Origin: Chitinophaga terrae (ex Kim and Jung 2007)
GTDB taxonomy: Bacteria; Bacteroidota; Bacteroidia; Chitinophagales; Chitinophagaceae
Direction of reading: 5' to 3'
Length of the DNA: 64,000 nt
Assembly (NCBI RefSeq): GCF_900107795.1
Contig: NZ_FNRL01000011.1
Span: forward strand, 62,001 to 126,000
Part shown: positions 8,153-16,668 of the stretch, one piece after another
How the letters are laid out: every line of letters begins with the position of its first letter
Position numbering within the stretch: position 1 is the stretch's first letter
The notes under the pieces: model-generated
Told to the model about the DNA's origin: nothing
Databases searched by the model: none
Seen by the model: the letters and a program-made list of their open reading frames with translations, nothing else
Made by a program: the position numbers and the translations under genes

Positions 8153-9088
8153 ATGAAAGCATATTTATTATACGAGGCCGGCGGACCTGACAAGCTGGTG
8201 CCCGGCGAAGCACAGAAACCTGCTTTAAAAAGCGGTGAAGTTCTGGTTAAGGTTAAAGCCATTGGCATAAACCCAGCGGATGCAATTTATCGCAGCACCC
8301 CCTCATTTATCAATCATATATTCGGCGACCAGCGACCGGTTATAATGGGTTGGGATATAGCCGGAGAGGTTGTTGAAAAGGCTGAAAATACGGATGGATT
8401 TGAGATTGGGGACGCAGTTTTTGCGCTTCTTCAAAATGCCGGCGGATATGCAGAATACGTGGCTGTAGATGCGGGGTTGTTAGCCCATAAACCCGGGAAT
8501 ATTACATTCGAGGAAGCTGCTGCCGCTCCAATGGCCGGATTAACTGCCTGGCAGCCATTAGTGCACGGAATGAATATCAAAAAAGGCGATAAGATCCTCA
8601 TTCATGGCGCTTCGGGCGGAGTGGGCCACTATGCAGTGCAGATAGCCAAATACCTGGGTGCGGAGGTAATTGCGACCTCTTCCGCCAGGAACCGCGATTT
8701 TGTAATGGCTCTCGGCGCTGACAGGCATATCGATTACCAGGCTGAAAATTTCTGGGAGGTAGTTAAAGATGTTGATTGGGTGTTTGATACTATAGGCGGA
8801 GAAACTTTAGAACGTTCTATTGATATTACCAAACCGGGTGGTTCTATTATTTCGATCTTAGCTCTGCCAGATAAGGAACTGGTATCCCGGGCAAAAGAAA
8901 AAAAAGTAAATTTATCTTTAAGAGCGTTACAATTTAACGGAGCAGATCTTAGAGCCTTCGCCGATCTGATGTCTAAGGGCCTGATAAAATCCCACATCGC
9001 TAAAACTTATCCTTTTACATCTATCGCGGAAGCTCATACCCAGGTAGAAACCCGTCGTACCGCAGGAAAAATTGTACTTACAATTTAG
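8153..9088 (+). CDS. NADP-dependent quinone oxidoreductase / zinc-free MDR family
   Basis: A 311-residue medium-chain dehydrogenase of the quinone-oxidoreductase branch. It opens with MKAYLLYEAGGPDKL, carries VKAIGINPADAIYR near 40, and has the nucleotide-binding motif HGASGGVGHYAVQIAKYLGA near 160, followed by ATSSARN as an NADP-type specificity loop. The zinc ligands of alcohol dehydrogenases are absent. Family members reduce quinones or enones with NADPH. It is 4 bp upstream of an AraC regulator gene and probably forms an operon with it. Confidence 0.92.
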   Translation: MKAYLLYEAGGPDKLVPGEAQKPALKSGEVLVKVKAIGINPADAIYRSTPSFINHIFGDQRPVIMGWDIAGEVVEKAENTDGFEIGDAVFALLQNAGGYAEYVAVDAGLLAHKPGNITFEEAAAAPMAGLTAWQPLVHGMNIKKGDKILIHGASGGVGHYAVQIAKYLGAEVIATSSARNRDFVMALGADRHIDYQAENFWEVVKDVDWVFDTIGGETLERSIDITKPGGSIISILALPDKELVSRAKEKKVNLSLRALQFNGADLRAFADLMSKGLIKSHIAKTYPFTSIAEAHTQVETRRTAGKIVLTI

Positions 9089-9092
9089 CTGA

Positions 9093-10001
9093 ATGATTCA
9101 TCAAATAAAAACAATCGGGCAGTTTTATAAATTAAGAAATTTACCTCCCCCTGAGCATCCATTGATCAGTGTTGTAGATATTGCTACCGCTCCGGTATAT
9201 AGCCAAATAGAGTCGGGAAATGTAGTCTTTGGCTTTTATGTAATATCTTTTAAAAGCGGCTATACGGCAAGGGAAAAATATGGTTTGCAACCGGAGGGGT
9301 TTGACGGGGGCGTGTTAGGTTTCCGGGCGCCGGGACAGGTAGTAAAAGTTGAACCGAACAAGGCTGTAAGTTCGGTTGCCTCGGGATGGATGCTTTGCAT
9401 TCACCCCGATTTTTTATTACAAACATCACTTGCCGGGAAGATAAGGAGCTACGATTTTTTTTACTACGATTTCAATGAAGCCTTGTTCTTGTCTGATGAA
9501 GAGCAAACTATAATAAACACCATTGTTGCAAATATTGCTAACGAGTTCCAGAAAGCCAGGGACGGGTTTAGCCAGAAGATAGCGATTGCTTTGATCGAGG
9601 CATTGCTGACATATATCGAACGGTTTTATCAACGGCAGTTTAAAACGAACAAGGTTGCCAGTCACAAACTACTTGACAAATTAGACGACCTGCTGAACCG
9701 GTATTTCGATAGCCACAAGCCGTCCAAGGAAGGGTTGCCAACAGTTGCAGTTTTAGCGGAAGAGTTAAACGTTTCTCCACATTACTTAAGCGCCATGTTG
9801 AGGTCAATCACCGGCAAAAATACGCAACAGCATATCCATGAAAAGCTCATTGTTAAAGCCAAAGAGTTATTATCTGCTACCGATATGTCAGTTAGCGAAA
9901 TTGCTTACGCATTAGGCTTTGAGCATCTGCAGTCGTTCAGCAAGTTGTTTAAAACAAAAACGGATCAATCGCCTTTGGAATTCCGGCAGTCGTTTGGCTA
10001 G
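9093..10001 (+). CDS. AraC family transcriptional regulator
   Basis: A 302-residue regulator with a cupin-like N-terminal half and a C-terminal double helix-turn-helix (about 200-300). The motif SEIAYALGFEHLQSFSKLFK near 270-289 and the end TDQSPLEFRQSF are typical. Bacteroidota regulators of this type often pair with oxidoreductases. The gene starts 4 bp past the oxidoreductase stop, so the pair is likely co-transcribed, and the repeats at 8086-8121 are the best candidate binding site, which would give autoregulation. Confidence 0.9.
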   Translation: MIHQIKTIGQFYKLRNLPPPEHPLISVVDIATAPVYSQIESGNVVFGFYVISFKSGYTAREKYGLQPEGFDGGVLGFRAPGQVVKVEPNKAVSSVASGWMLCIHPDFLLQTSLAGKIRSYDFFYYDFNEALFLSDEEQTIINTIVANIANEFQKARDGFSQKIAIALIEALLTYIERFYQRQFKTNKVASHKLLDKLDDLLNRYFDSHKPSKEGLPTVAVLAEELNVSPHYLSAMLRSITGKNTQQHIHEKLIVKAKELLSATDMSVSEIAYALGFEHLQSFSKLFKTKTDQSPLEFRQSFG

Positions 10002-10046
10002 CATTGGTACAGCCGTGATTGGTTATGGGTGTAGTAGCGGCTATAA

Positions 10047-10081
10047 ACAAAAAGCCCCCAAGTCTTTCGACCTGAGAGCTT
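10047..10081 (-). terminator. Terminator of the tRNA-Ser gene
   Basis: On the minus strand a 13-bp stem (with G-U pairs) AAGCTCTCAGGTC / GACTTGGGGGCTT encloses a GAAA tetraloop and is followed by TTTTTG. It begins 9 bp past the tRNA 3' end. Confidence 0.85.
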
Positions 10082-10089
10082 AAAGCTTG

Positions 10090-10176
10090 CGGAAGAGAAG
10101 GGATTCGAACCCTTGATAGGCTTTCACCTATACACACTTTCCAGGCGTGCCAGTTCAACCACTCCTGCACTCTTCC
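10090..10176 (-). tRNA. tRNA-Ser (anticodon GGA)
   Basis: An 87-nt class II tRNA. The acceptor stem GGAAGAG / CTCTTCC has discriminator G. The anticodon stem CACGC / GTGTG encloses the loop CTGGAAA with anticodon GGA. A long variable arm (TATAGGTGAAAGCCTATCA) and the T loop GGTTCGAATCC are present. CCA is not encoded. It reads UCC and UCU codons. A terminator hairpin follows directly, so it is a single-gene transcript. Confidence 0.96.
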
Positions 10177-10267
10177 GTGATTATCTTTCTGAAATAAGTG
10201 GAAAACGGTTGAATTTTCCTTTTCAGGGTTGCAAAGATAATCTTTTCATTTGTATTTCAAATTTTTT

Positions 10268-10959
10268 TTAATTCCTGTCGTAAAGTTTCCAGATCCCGCC
10301 GCCTATCAGGCCTCCAACGATCGGACCAACAATGAACACCCAAAGCTGGGAAATAGCATGTCCGCCAACAAAAAGGGCCGGGCCGATGCTCCGGGCTGGG
10401 TTCACTGATACCCCGGTTACAGGAATGCCTACAATATGAATGAGAGTAAGGCAAAGGCCGATGGAAATACCCGCAAATTTTGTGTTGGCGTTGTTTTTAC
10501 TGGTGCTGCCGTGAACCACTACCAGGAATAAGGCAGTAAGTACAATTTCGGCTACCAGCCCGCTAACCAGCGAATAGTGGTCGGGTGATCCGTCTTCTAC
10601 TCCATTAGCTCCGAGACCGTTGGCAGCCAGGCTGTAATCCGCTTTGCCCTGGGCAATGAACAGGAGCAGGGCTGACGCAATGATAGCTCCCAGTACCTGA
10701 GCAACTATATAAGCGCCGGCGTCTTTACCGGTTATTTTGCCTGTCGACAACATCGAAATGGTGATAGCAGGATTCAGATGGCATCCTGAAATATGCCCGA
10801 TCGCATAGCACATAACCAGAACGGATAAACCGAAAGCGAAAGCGATTCCCAGGAAACCTACATGCGCCCCGGCCAGAACCGCGCTGCCGCAGCCCATAAA
10901 AACCAATACAAAGGGCCAAAAAGTTCTGCGATGAATTTTTGAGTTAGCGTTACATTCAT
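10268..10959 (-). pseudogene. Aquaporin (MIP family) with an apparent one-base frameshift near the 5' end
   Basis: The main reading frame encodes a channel with both NPA boxes, HLNPAITISML and VNPARSIGPAL, and six membrane helices, so it is an aquaporin or aquaglyceroporin. In this frame there is no ATG before the first helix: only TTG at 10906, within helix 1. The ATG at 10959 opens another frame reading MNVTLTQKFIAELFG, exactly the N-terminus expected for the family. Adding one base near 10914 (GGC-ACC-TTT instead of GGCCCTTT) would join the frames into ELFGTFVLVFMGCGSAVLAG. Either a recent mutation or a sequencing error explains this. If real, the product lacks the start of helix 1. Confidence 0.75.
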
Positions 10960-11085
10960 AACGAGGTTAATTTAGTTGTGGTGAAATTGAGATAATATAT
11001 CTGGTTAACTACAATTATAACAAAAATGTTCAACGATAAGAGAGGAAAGTGGGGATTATGCGGTACATAACCCCCCTTCGAAGGT

Positions 11086-12138
11086 CTAATATACCTGGAT
11101 CGGAGTTAATTCACCCCTGAGAGAGGTCTCCAATTGCTTCTTGGTTTCTTCTACAGAAAGGCCCTGGCCTAATACAAACATCATCTTGGTAATGGCGGCT
11201 TCAAAGGTCATATCATGGCCGCTTACAACCCCTATTTCAACCAGGTGCTGGCTCGTTTCATATTTGCCCAATTCAACAGATCCGCCATCGCATTGGGTGA
11301 TGTTGATCACAATAGCGCCTTTGTCAATAACTTTCTTAAGACTTTCTATAAACCATGGCTGGGTATTGGTATTCCCGCTTCCAAATGTTTCCATTACTAC
11401 CCCTTTCAGACCCGGAACGCTCAATATAGCTTCCACGGCGCTACGGGTAATACCAGGGTATAACTTAAGCACAGTAATATTTGTTTCCAGGTCTTTATGC
11501 ACCTTCAAAGGCTTGGTAGGTGTAGGCAGCATGAACTGGGGTCTGAACTTGATGTCGATACCTGCTTCTGCAAGGCGGTTATAGTTCATGGAGTAAAACG
11601 CTTCAAATTTCTCTGCGTTATACTTCTTGGCCCTGTTACCCCTGAAAAGCGAAAAGTCGAAATAGATGCAAACTTCCGGAACCATTGATACATTACTGCC
11701 ATTATGCCTGCTGCAAGCGATTTCCATGGCTGTAATAATGTTTTCCTTGGCATCTGTACGGATCTTGCCGATAGGGAGCTGGGAGCCTGTAAGGATCACA
11801 GGTTTGGAAAGATTTTCCAGCATAAAGCTCAACGCCGAAGCAGTGAATGCCATGGTGTCGGAACCATGTAAGATCACGAAGCCATCGTATCTATCATAAC
11901 GGTCTTCAATGATACTTGCTAATTCAACCCAGATCTCTGGCTGCATGTCGGAAGAGTCGATAGGCGGATTGAACGTATACACGTAGAAGTCGATTCCCAT
12001 CCTGTACAGTTCCGGCAGATTATTCCGTATTTCATTAAAGCCTATAGGGCGGAGCGCTTTGGTTTTGTCGTCATAGATCATACCTACAGTTCCGCCAGTG
12101 TAGATGATCAGAATTTTACTCATTTTACTGGTAGCCAT
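11086..12138 (-). CDS. ansA: Type I L-asparaginase (cytoplasmic)
   Basis: Hydrolyses L-asparagine to aspartate and ammonia in the cytoplasm. The N-terminal active-site motif is IIYTGGTVGM, and the second threonine/aspartate motif is ILHGSDTMAFTASAL near residue 90, both diagnostic. The length (about 350) matches E. coli AnsA-type enzymes and there is no signal peptide. ATG codons at 12138 and 12123 are both possible; the second gives MSKILIIYTGG, as in many homologues. The gene ends 27 bp downstream of the TatD gene, which is transcribed in the same direction, so the two may be co-transcribed. Confidence 0.93.
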   Translation of the reverse strand: MATSKMSKILIIYTGGTVGMIYDDKTKALRPIGFNEIRNNLPELYRMGIDFYVYTFNPPIDSSDMQPEIWVELASIIEDRYDRYDGFVILHGSDTMAFTASALSFMLENLSKPVILTGSQLPIGKIRTDAKENIITAMEIACSRHNGSNVSMVPEVCIYFDFSLFRGNRAKKYNAEKFEAFYSMNYNRLAEAGIDIKFRPQFMLPTPTKPLKVHKDLETNITVLKLYPGITRSAVEAILSVPGLKGVVMETFGSGNTNTQPWFIESLKKVIDKGAIVINITQCDGGSVELGKYETSQHLVEIGVVSGHDMTFEAAITKMMFVLGQGLSVEETKKQLETSLRGELTPIQVY

Positions 12139-12164
12139 CGCCTGCAAAGGTATTCACTAAACAG

Positions 12165-12935
12165 TTAGAGCGTTTTGAATAATTTGCCGGCATTACTGCT
12201 TGTTATAACTGCTACTTCTTCTATTTTTAGATTTTTTATATTCGCGATCTTCTCGCCGATCAATGGAATGTACGAGCTTTCGTTGCGTTTCCCCCGGAAT
12301 GGTACCGGCGCCAGGTAAGGCGAGTCAGTTTCCAGCACCACATGTTTAAGGTCAATAGCCTCCAGCAACTTATCCAGTCCTGCTTTCTTGAACGTAACAA
12401 CTCCGCCGATCCCCAGGTAAAAGCCCAGGTCAATAACTTCCCTGGCTTCTTCCAAAGTGCCGGAAAAACAGTGGAATACACCGCTTAAATTCCCGTCCTG
12501 CAATTGCCTTACTTCATCTATCGCTTCCCTCGTGGCTTCCCGGCTATGAATGGATACCGGCAACTTATACTCCCTGGCCAGCTTCAATTGCTCTCTGAAG
12601 GCTTTGTACTGCTGGTCAAGCAACGATTTATCCCAGTAAAAATCCAACCCTATCTCTCCCACTCCCACAAACGATCTCTTTTCAAACCACGACCTCACCA
12701 GCGCCAATTGCACATCTACTTCTCTTGTTACATAGCACGGATGAATGCCCATCATAGCATATACCTGCCCAGGAAATTCAGCTTCCAGCCTCAGCATCGC
12801 ATCTATTGAATTCTCATCTATATTGGGCAATAACAGCTTATCCACACCCAGGGCTACCGCTCTTTCTACCATTGCAGTTCTATCCGTGTCAAATTCTTCT
12901 GAATAAAGGTGAGTATGGGTGTCTATCCAGTGCAT
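12165..12935 (-). CDS. TatD family metal-dependent hydrolase (DNase)
   Basis: A 256-residue TIM-barrel hydrolase. Metal ligands are visible in DTHTHLY at residues 5-11, VGEIGLDFYW near 92, SIHSREA near 129, FHCFSG near 154 and LETDSPYLAP near 202. TatD proteins are 3'-5' exonucleases or related phosphoesterases used in DNA repair and turnover. The length fits the family. A minus-strand TACCTTTG box at 13003-12996 lies about 60 bp upstream and could be its promoter. Confidence 0.95.
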   Translation of the reverse strand: MHWIDTHTHLYSEEFDTDRTAMVERAVALGVDKLLLPNIDENSIDAMLRLEAEFPGQVYAMMGIHPCYVTREVDVQLALVRSWFEKRSFVGVGEIGLDFYWDKSLLDQQYKAFREQLKLAREYKLPVSIHSREATREAIDEVRQLQDGNLSGVFHCFSGTLEEAREVIDLGFYLGIGGVVTFKKAGLDKLLEAIDLKHVVLETDSPYLAPVPFRGKRNESSYIPLIGEKIANIKNLKIEEVAVITSSNAGKLFKTL

Positions 12936-13040
12936 ATTATATTTTTCTTTTAAATTTGTATTTTCTTTAATATTTAAAGCCTATCTTTATATTTACAAAG
13001 GTACAGACCGAAAAACCTAATTGCTAAAAAAACCTAAACT

Positions 13041-13955
13041 ATGAAAAGCTATTTCAGTACAAACCGTGTGCTGGCCTGGACGTTTGCAGGAGTGGCGGCA
13101 GCCGCCGTTTTCTTCGCCTGCAAAAAGGAGGTAACCACCGACACAGCTCCTAACAACCAATCAGATAATAACACTATTGCTGCCGTTCAACATGAAGCTG
13201 TGGTCAGCGCCATGTATGGCGACCTGTTTGAAACAGTATCTACTGTTGCCATTTCCCAGGGTACGGCCATTCCCGGCGCCCGCCAGGCGCAGCCATCCGG
13301 CAACCTTGCTGAAGCAGCTCCCTGCCCGTTTGCCGAGTTGCTCGATGCAACAGGCGACACCTGGCCAAAAAGGGTAAAAATAGATTTCGGTACTTCCTGC
13401 CTCGATAATTACGGCAACTACCGCAGCGGGGTATTAAACGTAACTTTTAACGGTCCCCTGTTCAGCGGCACTTCTTCTGTAGTAGTGGAACCAAGCAATT
13501 ATAAAGTCAACGGCAAAACCGTTAAAGGCAATCTTACCATCAGCAACGCTACCTATACCAAAACTACCGGTATCAGGTATACGCTGGAAGTAGCCAATGG
13601 CGAGGTTAGCCTGGCCGATACAATTATCGTGAAGTATGCTACCAAAAGAACCGTGACACAAACAGCAGGCTTCGATGTAAACGCGCCTGTGCGCAACCCG
13701 ATAGACGATGTATTCAGCGTAGAAGGCACCGCCAGCCTGTCTTACAACCAGGGCGGACCTGCAGGCGAAACAGCTAATTTCACTACCGTTACCCCTTTGA
13801 TCAAGAAATGGGCCTGCGAACATATAAGTAAAGGCAAACTGAAGGTAGAACTGAACAAGACAACAGGAGTGATCGAATATACAGATACAAATATCACCTG
13901 CAGCGGTACCGCTACCATCACCGTGGGCGACAAATCCAAGGAGATCAAATTATAG
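13041..13955 (+). CDS. Lipoprotein of unknown function, 304 residues
   Basis: I do not recognise the family. The N-terminus has a hydrophobic helix followed by the lipobox-like AVFFAC near residues 22-27 and then charged KKEVTT, so it is likely a lipid-anchored protein. The mature part is rich in Thr, Asn, Gly and Val and in beta-strand patterns, with a conserved-looking CPFAELLDATGDTWPKR stretch near 95-111 and three further cysteines that may form disulfides. It ends in TAG, whose last two bases begin the palindromic element at 13954. Confidence 0.75.
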   Translation: MKSYFSTNRVLAWTFAGVAAAAVFFACKKEVTTDTAPNNQSDNNTIAAVQHEAVVSAMYGDLFETVSTVAISQGTAIPGARQAQPSGNLAEAAPCPFAELLDATGDTWPKRVKIDFGTSCLDNYGNYRSGVLNVTFNGPLFSGTSSVVVEPSNYKVNGKTVKGNLTISNATYTKTTGIRYTLEVANGEVSLADTIIVKYATKRTVTQTAGFDVNAPVRNPIDDVFSVEGTASLSYNQGGPAGETANFTTVTPLIKKWACEHISKGKLKVELNKTTGVIEYTDTNITCSGTATITVGDKSKEIKL

Positions 13956-14201
13956 TTTCACGCAAAGGCGCAGAGAGGGGCAAAGAGGCATAAGGATTTT
14001 TTTAAGAGGCATAAGGATTTTTTAAGAGAATAAGAAAGCAAAGGGATAGAAGATTGTGTTATATTAATTAATACAATTTTCTATCCCTTTGCTTCTTAAT
14101 TAATTTTATAAAAAACATCTTATGTCTCTTAAAAAACATCTTATGCCTCTTAAAAAAATCCTTATGCCTCTTTGCCCCTCTCTGCGTCTTTGCGTGAAAC
14201 T
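13954..14201. repeat. Long palindromic element, copy A (248 bp)
   Basis: A giant inverted repeat filling the gap between two convergent genes. The outer 62 nt of the left arm match the reverse complement of the right arm at 61 positions. Both ends read AGTTTCACGC going inward. Inside each arm a 20-21-nt unit AAGAGGCATAAGGATTTTTT is tandemly repeated, twice on the left and about three times on the right with drift. The centre is GCAAAGGGATAGAAGATTGT and its near-complement. Both flanking genes end in TAG, and the AG of each stop is the first dinucleotide of the element. It should act as a bidirectional terminator. Confidence 0.85.
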
Positions 14202-14826
14202 AGAACTGCAGAGCCGCCGGCTCCAATCCTTTTTTCTTGCAGAATTCCAGGATGCGGGGTAAAGCGTATTCCATCCGGTCCCAGGCCTTTGTACTATCAT
14301 GGAATACTACTATTGAGCCTGGAGCGAGCTTGAATACAACGTTCTGAACACAGGCTTCTCCATTGATGCCGGTATCGAAATCGCCGCTTAGCAGGTCCCA
14401 CATGATGATCTTAACGCCTGGTATTTTATCCTTGAGTTGACGGATCTGGAACGGGGTAATACGCCCGTACGGGGGTCTGAACAACGTTGAAGAGATATAT
14501 TTGCCGGCTTCCAATACATTCTCTATATACTTCTCTGTACCGGTTTTCCAGCCATTAAGATGGTTGTGGGTATGATTGCCGACCGCGTGGCCTGCTTCCA
14601 GTATTTGCTGGTAAATACCAGGATGTTCAACAACATTCTTTCCTATGCAAAAGAAAGTAGCTTTAGCCTGGTATCTGGCTAATTGCTCTAAGACAAAAGG
14701 AGTGGCCTGCGGATGGGGGCCATCATCAAATGTCAGGTATACTTTATTGCCGGATGGGGGCATATTCCATATACAGCTTTTGTATACGGCCTTCAGGATT
14801 CCGGGAGTTTTAGTAAGATAGAACAT
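14200..14826 (-). CDS. Polysaccharide deacetylase (NodB fold)
   Basis: A carbohydrate esterase family 4 enzyme that removes acetyl groups from peptidoglycan, chitin or other polysaccharides. The motifs are intact: TFDDGPHP with the base aspartate near residue 33-40, the metal pair in HTHNH near 89-93, and RPPYGRI near 121. A hydrophobic or amphipathic N-terminus lacks a clear cleavable signal. I use ATG 14826; the upstream TTG at 14835 is less likely. It ends at the palindromic element, convergent with the lipoprotein gene. Confidence 0.9.
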   Translation of the reverse strand: MFYLTKTPGILKAVYKSCIWNMPPSGNKVYLTFDDGPHPQATPFVLEQLARYQAKATFFCIGKNVVEHPGIYQQILEAGHAVGNHTHNHLNGWKTGTEKYIENVLEAGKYISSTLFRPPYGRITPFQIRQLKDKIPGVKIIMWDLLSGDFDTGINGEACVQNVVFKLAPGSIVVFHDSTKAWDRMEYALPRILEFCKKKGLEPAALQF

Positions 14827-14912
14827 ATACTGCAATATACTTATTGTGCCGGTGCTATAACGCGGCTCCGAAAATTTTTAATTCATTAATAATCCGTAGG
14901 CTATTCGCTTAA

Positions 14913-14940
14913 TTGTCTAAAACCGAAATGCTTATCTTTG
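14913..14940 (+). promoter_or_regulatory. Promoter candidate for gltX
   Basis: TTG at 14913-14915 and TATCTTTG at 14933-14940 fit the Bacteroidota consensus TTTG / TAnnTTTG with 17 bp between. The start codon at 14947 lies only 6 bp past the -7 box, which would give a leaderless or nearly leaderless mRNA. Confidence 0.45.
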
Positions 14941-14946
14941 CCGTCT

Positions 14947-16479
14947 ATGAGTCACAAAAAAGTAAGAGTGCGTTTTGCACCTAGTCCTACTGGCGGTTTA
15001 CACCTTGGCGGTGTCCGTACTGTGTTGTTTAATTATTTATTTGCAAAGCAGCATAACGGAGATTTTGTGCTGCGTATTGAAGATACAGACCAGACACGTT
15101 ATGTGCCTGGCGCAGAGGAATACATCTATGAATGCCTGCGCTGGTGCGGTCTGAATCCCGACGAAAGCCCCGAAGTAGGCGGTCCTTTCGCCCCTTACCG
15201 TCAAAGTGAACGTAAAGCCAATTACAGGCAATATGCAGAAAAGCTGGTTGCATCCGGCCACGCTTATTATGCTTTCGATACGCCGGAAGAACTGGAAGAA
15301 ATGCGTACCAGGCTGAAAACGCCTGAAAATCCGTCTCCGCAGTATAACCATGCGGTAAGGGAAAAAATGCGCAATTCCCTGACCCTTCCGGATGCAGAAG
15401 TACAGGAACTGCTGGCGAAGAATACGCCGCATGTGATCCGTATCAACATGCCAGCCAATGTAGACCTGACATTTGTTGATATGGTGCGTGGAGAAGTTAC
15501 TTTCAATACTTCCCTGGTAGATGATAAAGTATTGCTGAAAGCTGATGGTATGCCTACCTATCACCTCGCAGTAGTGGTAGACGATTACCAGATGCAGATC
15601 TCTCATGCCTTCAGGGGTGAAGAATGGCTGCCTTCAGCACCTGTACACCTGCTGCTATGGAAATACCTCGGCTGGGAAGAACAGATGCCGCAATGGGCGC
15701 ACCTGCCGCTGATACTGAAACCAGACGGTAATGGCAAGCTAAGCAAAAGGGATGGCGACAGGCTCGGATTTCCTGTATATGCGATGAACTGGACAGATCC
15801 TAAATCAGGTGAACTCACCAAGGGATTCCGTGAAATCGGCTTCCTTCCTGAAGCATTCATCAATATGCTGGCTATGCTGGGATGGAACGATGGTACCGGC
15901 CAGGAGATCTTCTCCTTACAGGAACTGGTAGAGAAATTCAGTATTGAAAGAGTACATAAAGCAGGAGCAAAATTCGACTTCGAAAAAGCTAAATGGTTCA
16001 ATCACCAATACATCCTGCATAAAGACAATGAAACGCTGGCAGCCCTGTTCCAGCCTGTTTTAGCAGAAAAGAACATCCAGTCAGACCTTTCGTATATCAC
16101 CAAGGTAACAGCCCTGGTAAAAGACCGCTGCTATTTTGTTAACGATATCTGGGAACACGGTTTCTTCTTCTTCGAACGCCCTGCGGCCTACGATGAAGCA
16201 GCTGTATTGCCAAAATGGAATGATGATAAAGCGGCCTTCTTCAATGCCTGGTCTGAACAACTGGCAGGCCTGACTACGGCCACAGACGTTGAACTGGAAG
16301 CGGCATTCAAAGCATTGGCAACAGAAAGGAACCTGAAAATGGGAGACGTGCAGCTGCCATTCCGCATCATGCTGACAGGCGGCAAATTCGGCCCTCCGGT
16401 CTTCAACATCGTAGCCACCCTGGGCGTAGAGGAAACCCGCACCAGAATAGCTAACGGGCTCGCAGCCTTCTCGAAGTAG
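14947..16479 (+). CDS. gltX: Glutamyl-tRNA synthetase
   Basis: Charges tRNA-Glu. The class I signature appears as FAPSPTGGLHLGG near residue 10 (HLGG form of HIGH) and the KMSKS loop as GKLSKRDGD near 260. The length of about 510 fits a bacterial discriminating enzyme, and a separate GlnRS gene lies next door, so tRNA-Gln need not be mischarged. I place the start at ATG 14947 (MSHKKVRVRF). The gene is convergent with glnS across palindromic element B. Confidence 0.96.
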   Translation: MSHKKVRVRFAPSPTGGLHLGGVRTVLFNYLFAKQHNGDFVLRIEDTDQTRYVPGAEEYIYECLRWCGLNPDESPEVGGPFAPYRQSERKANYRQYAEKLVASGHAYYAFDTPEELEEMRTRLKTPENPSPQYNHAVREKMRNSLTLPDAEVQELLAKNTPHVIRINMPANVDLTFVDMVRGEVTFNTSLVDDKVLLKADGMPTYHLAVVVDDYQMQISHAFRGEEWLPSAPVHLLLWKYLGWEEQMPQWAHLPLILKPDGNGKLSKRDGDRLGFPVYAMNWTDPKSGELTKGFREIGFLPEAFINMLAMLGWNDGTGQEIFSLQELVEKFSIERVHKAGAKFDFEKAKWFNHQYILHKDNETLAALFQPVLAEKNIQSDLSYITKVTALVKDRCYFVNDIWEHGFFFFERPAAYDEAAVLPKWNDDKAAFFNAWSEQLAGLTTATDVELEAAFKALATERNLKMGDVQLPFRIMLTGGKFGPPVFNIVATLGVEETRTRIANGLAAFSK

Positions 16480-16668
16480 GGGTTGCACGCAGAGACGCGG
16501 AGAGGAGCAAAGAGGCAAAGGACATTTGGATCGAAGCGAATAATAAGAAAGCAAAGGGATCGAAGATTATGTTATATAACACAATCTTCGATCCCTTTGC
16601 TTTCTTAATTATTTTCTTAAAAAAAATCCTTTGCCTCTTTGCTCCTCTCCGCGTCTCTGCGTGCAACT
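16480..16668. repeat. Long palindromic element, copy B (about 187 bp)
   Basis: Between the convergent gltX and glnS genes. The arms TTGCACGCAGAGACGC... match perfectly over the outer 40 nt. The central 62 nt (16545-16606) form an almost perfect palindrome (31 of 32 pairs) around GTTATATAAC with GCAAAGGGATCGAAGATT on each side. Compared with copy A the ends read TTGCACGC, not TTTCACGC, and the change is present in both arms, so pairing is kept. glnS ends TAG directly at the element; gltX ends TAG followed by GGG and then the element. Confidence 0.87.

Noticed and set aside
14100..14310. Short open frames crossing the palindromic elements A to D on both strands
   Set aside because: The palindromes create mirrored open frames by symmetry. 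They share no protein family features and lie in low-complexity repeats, so they are not genes.
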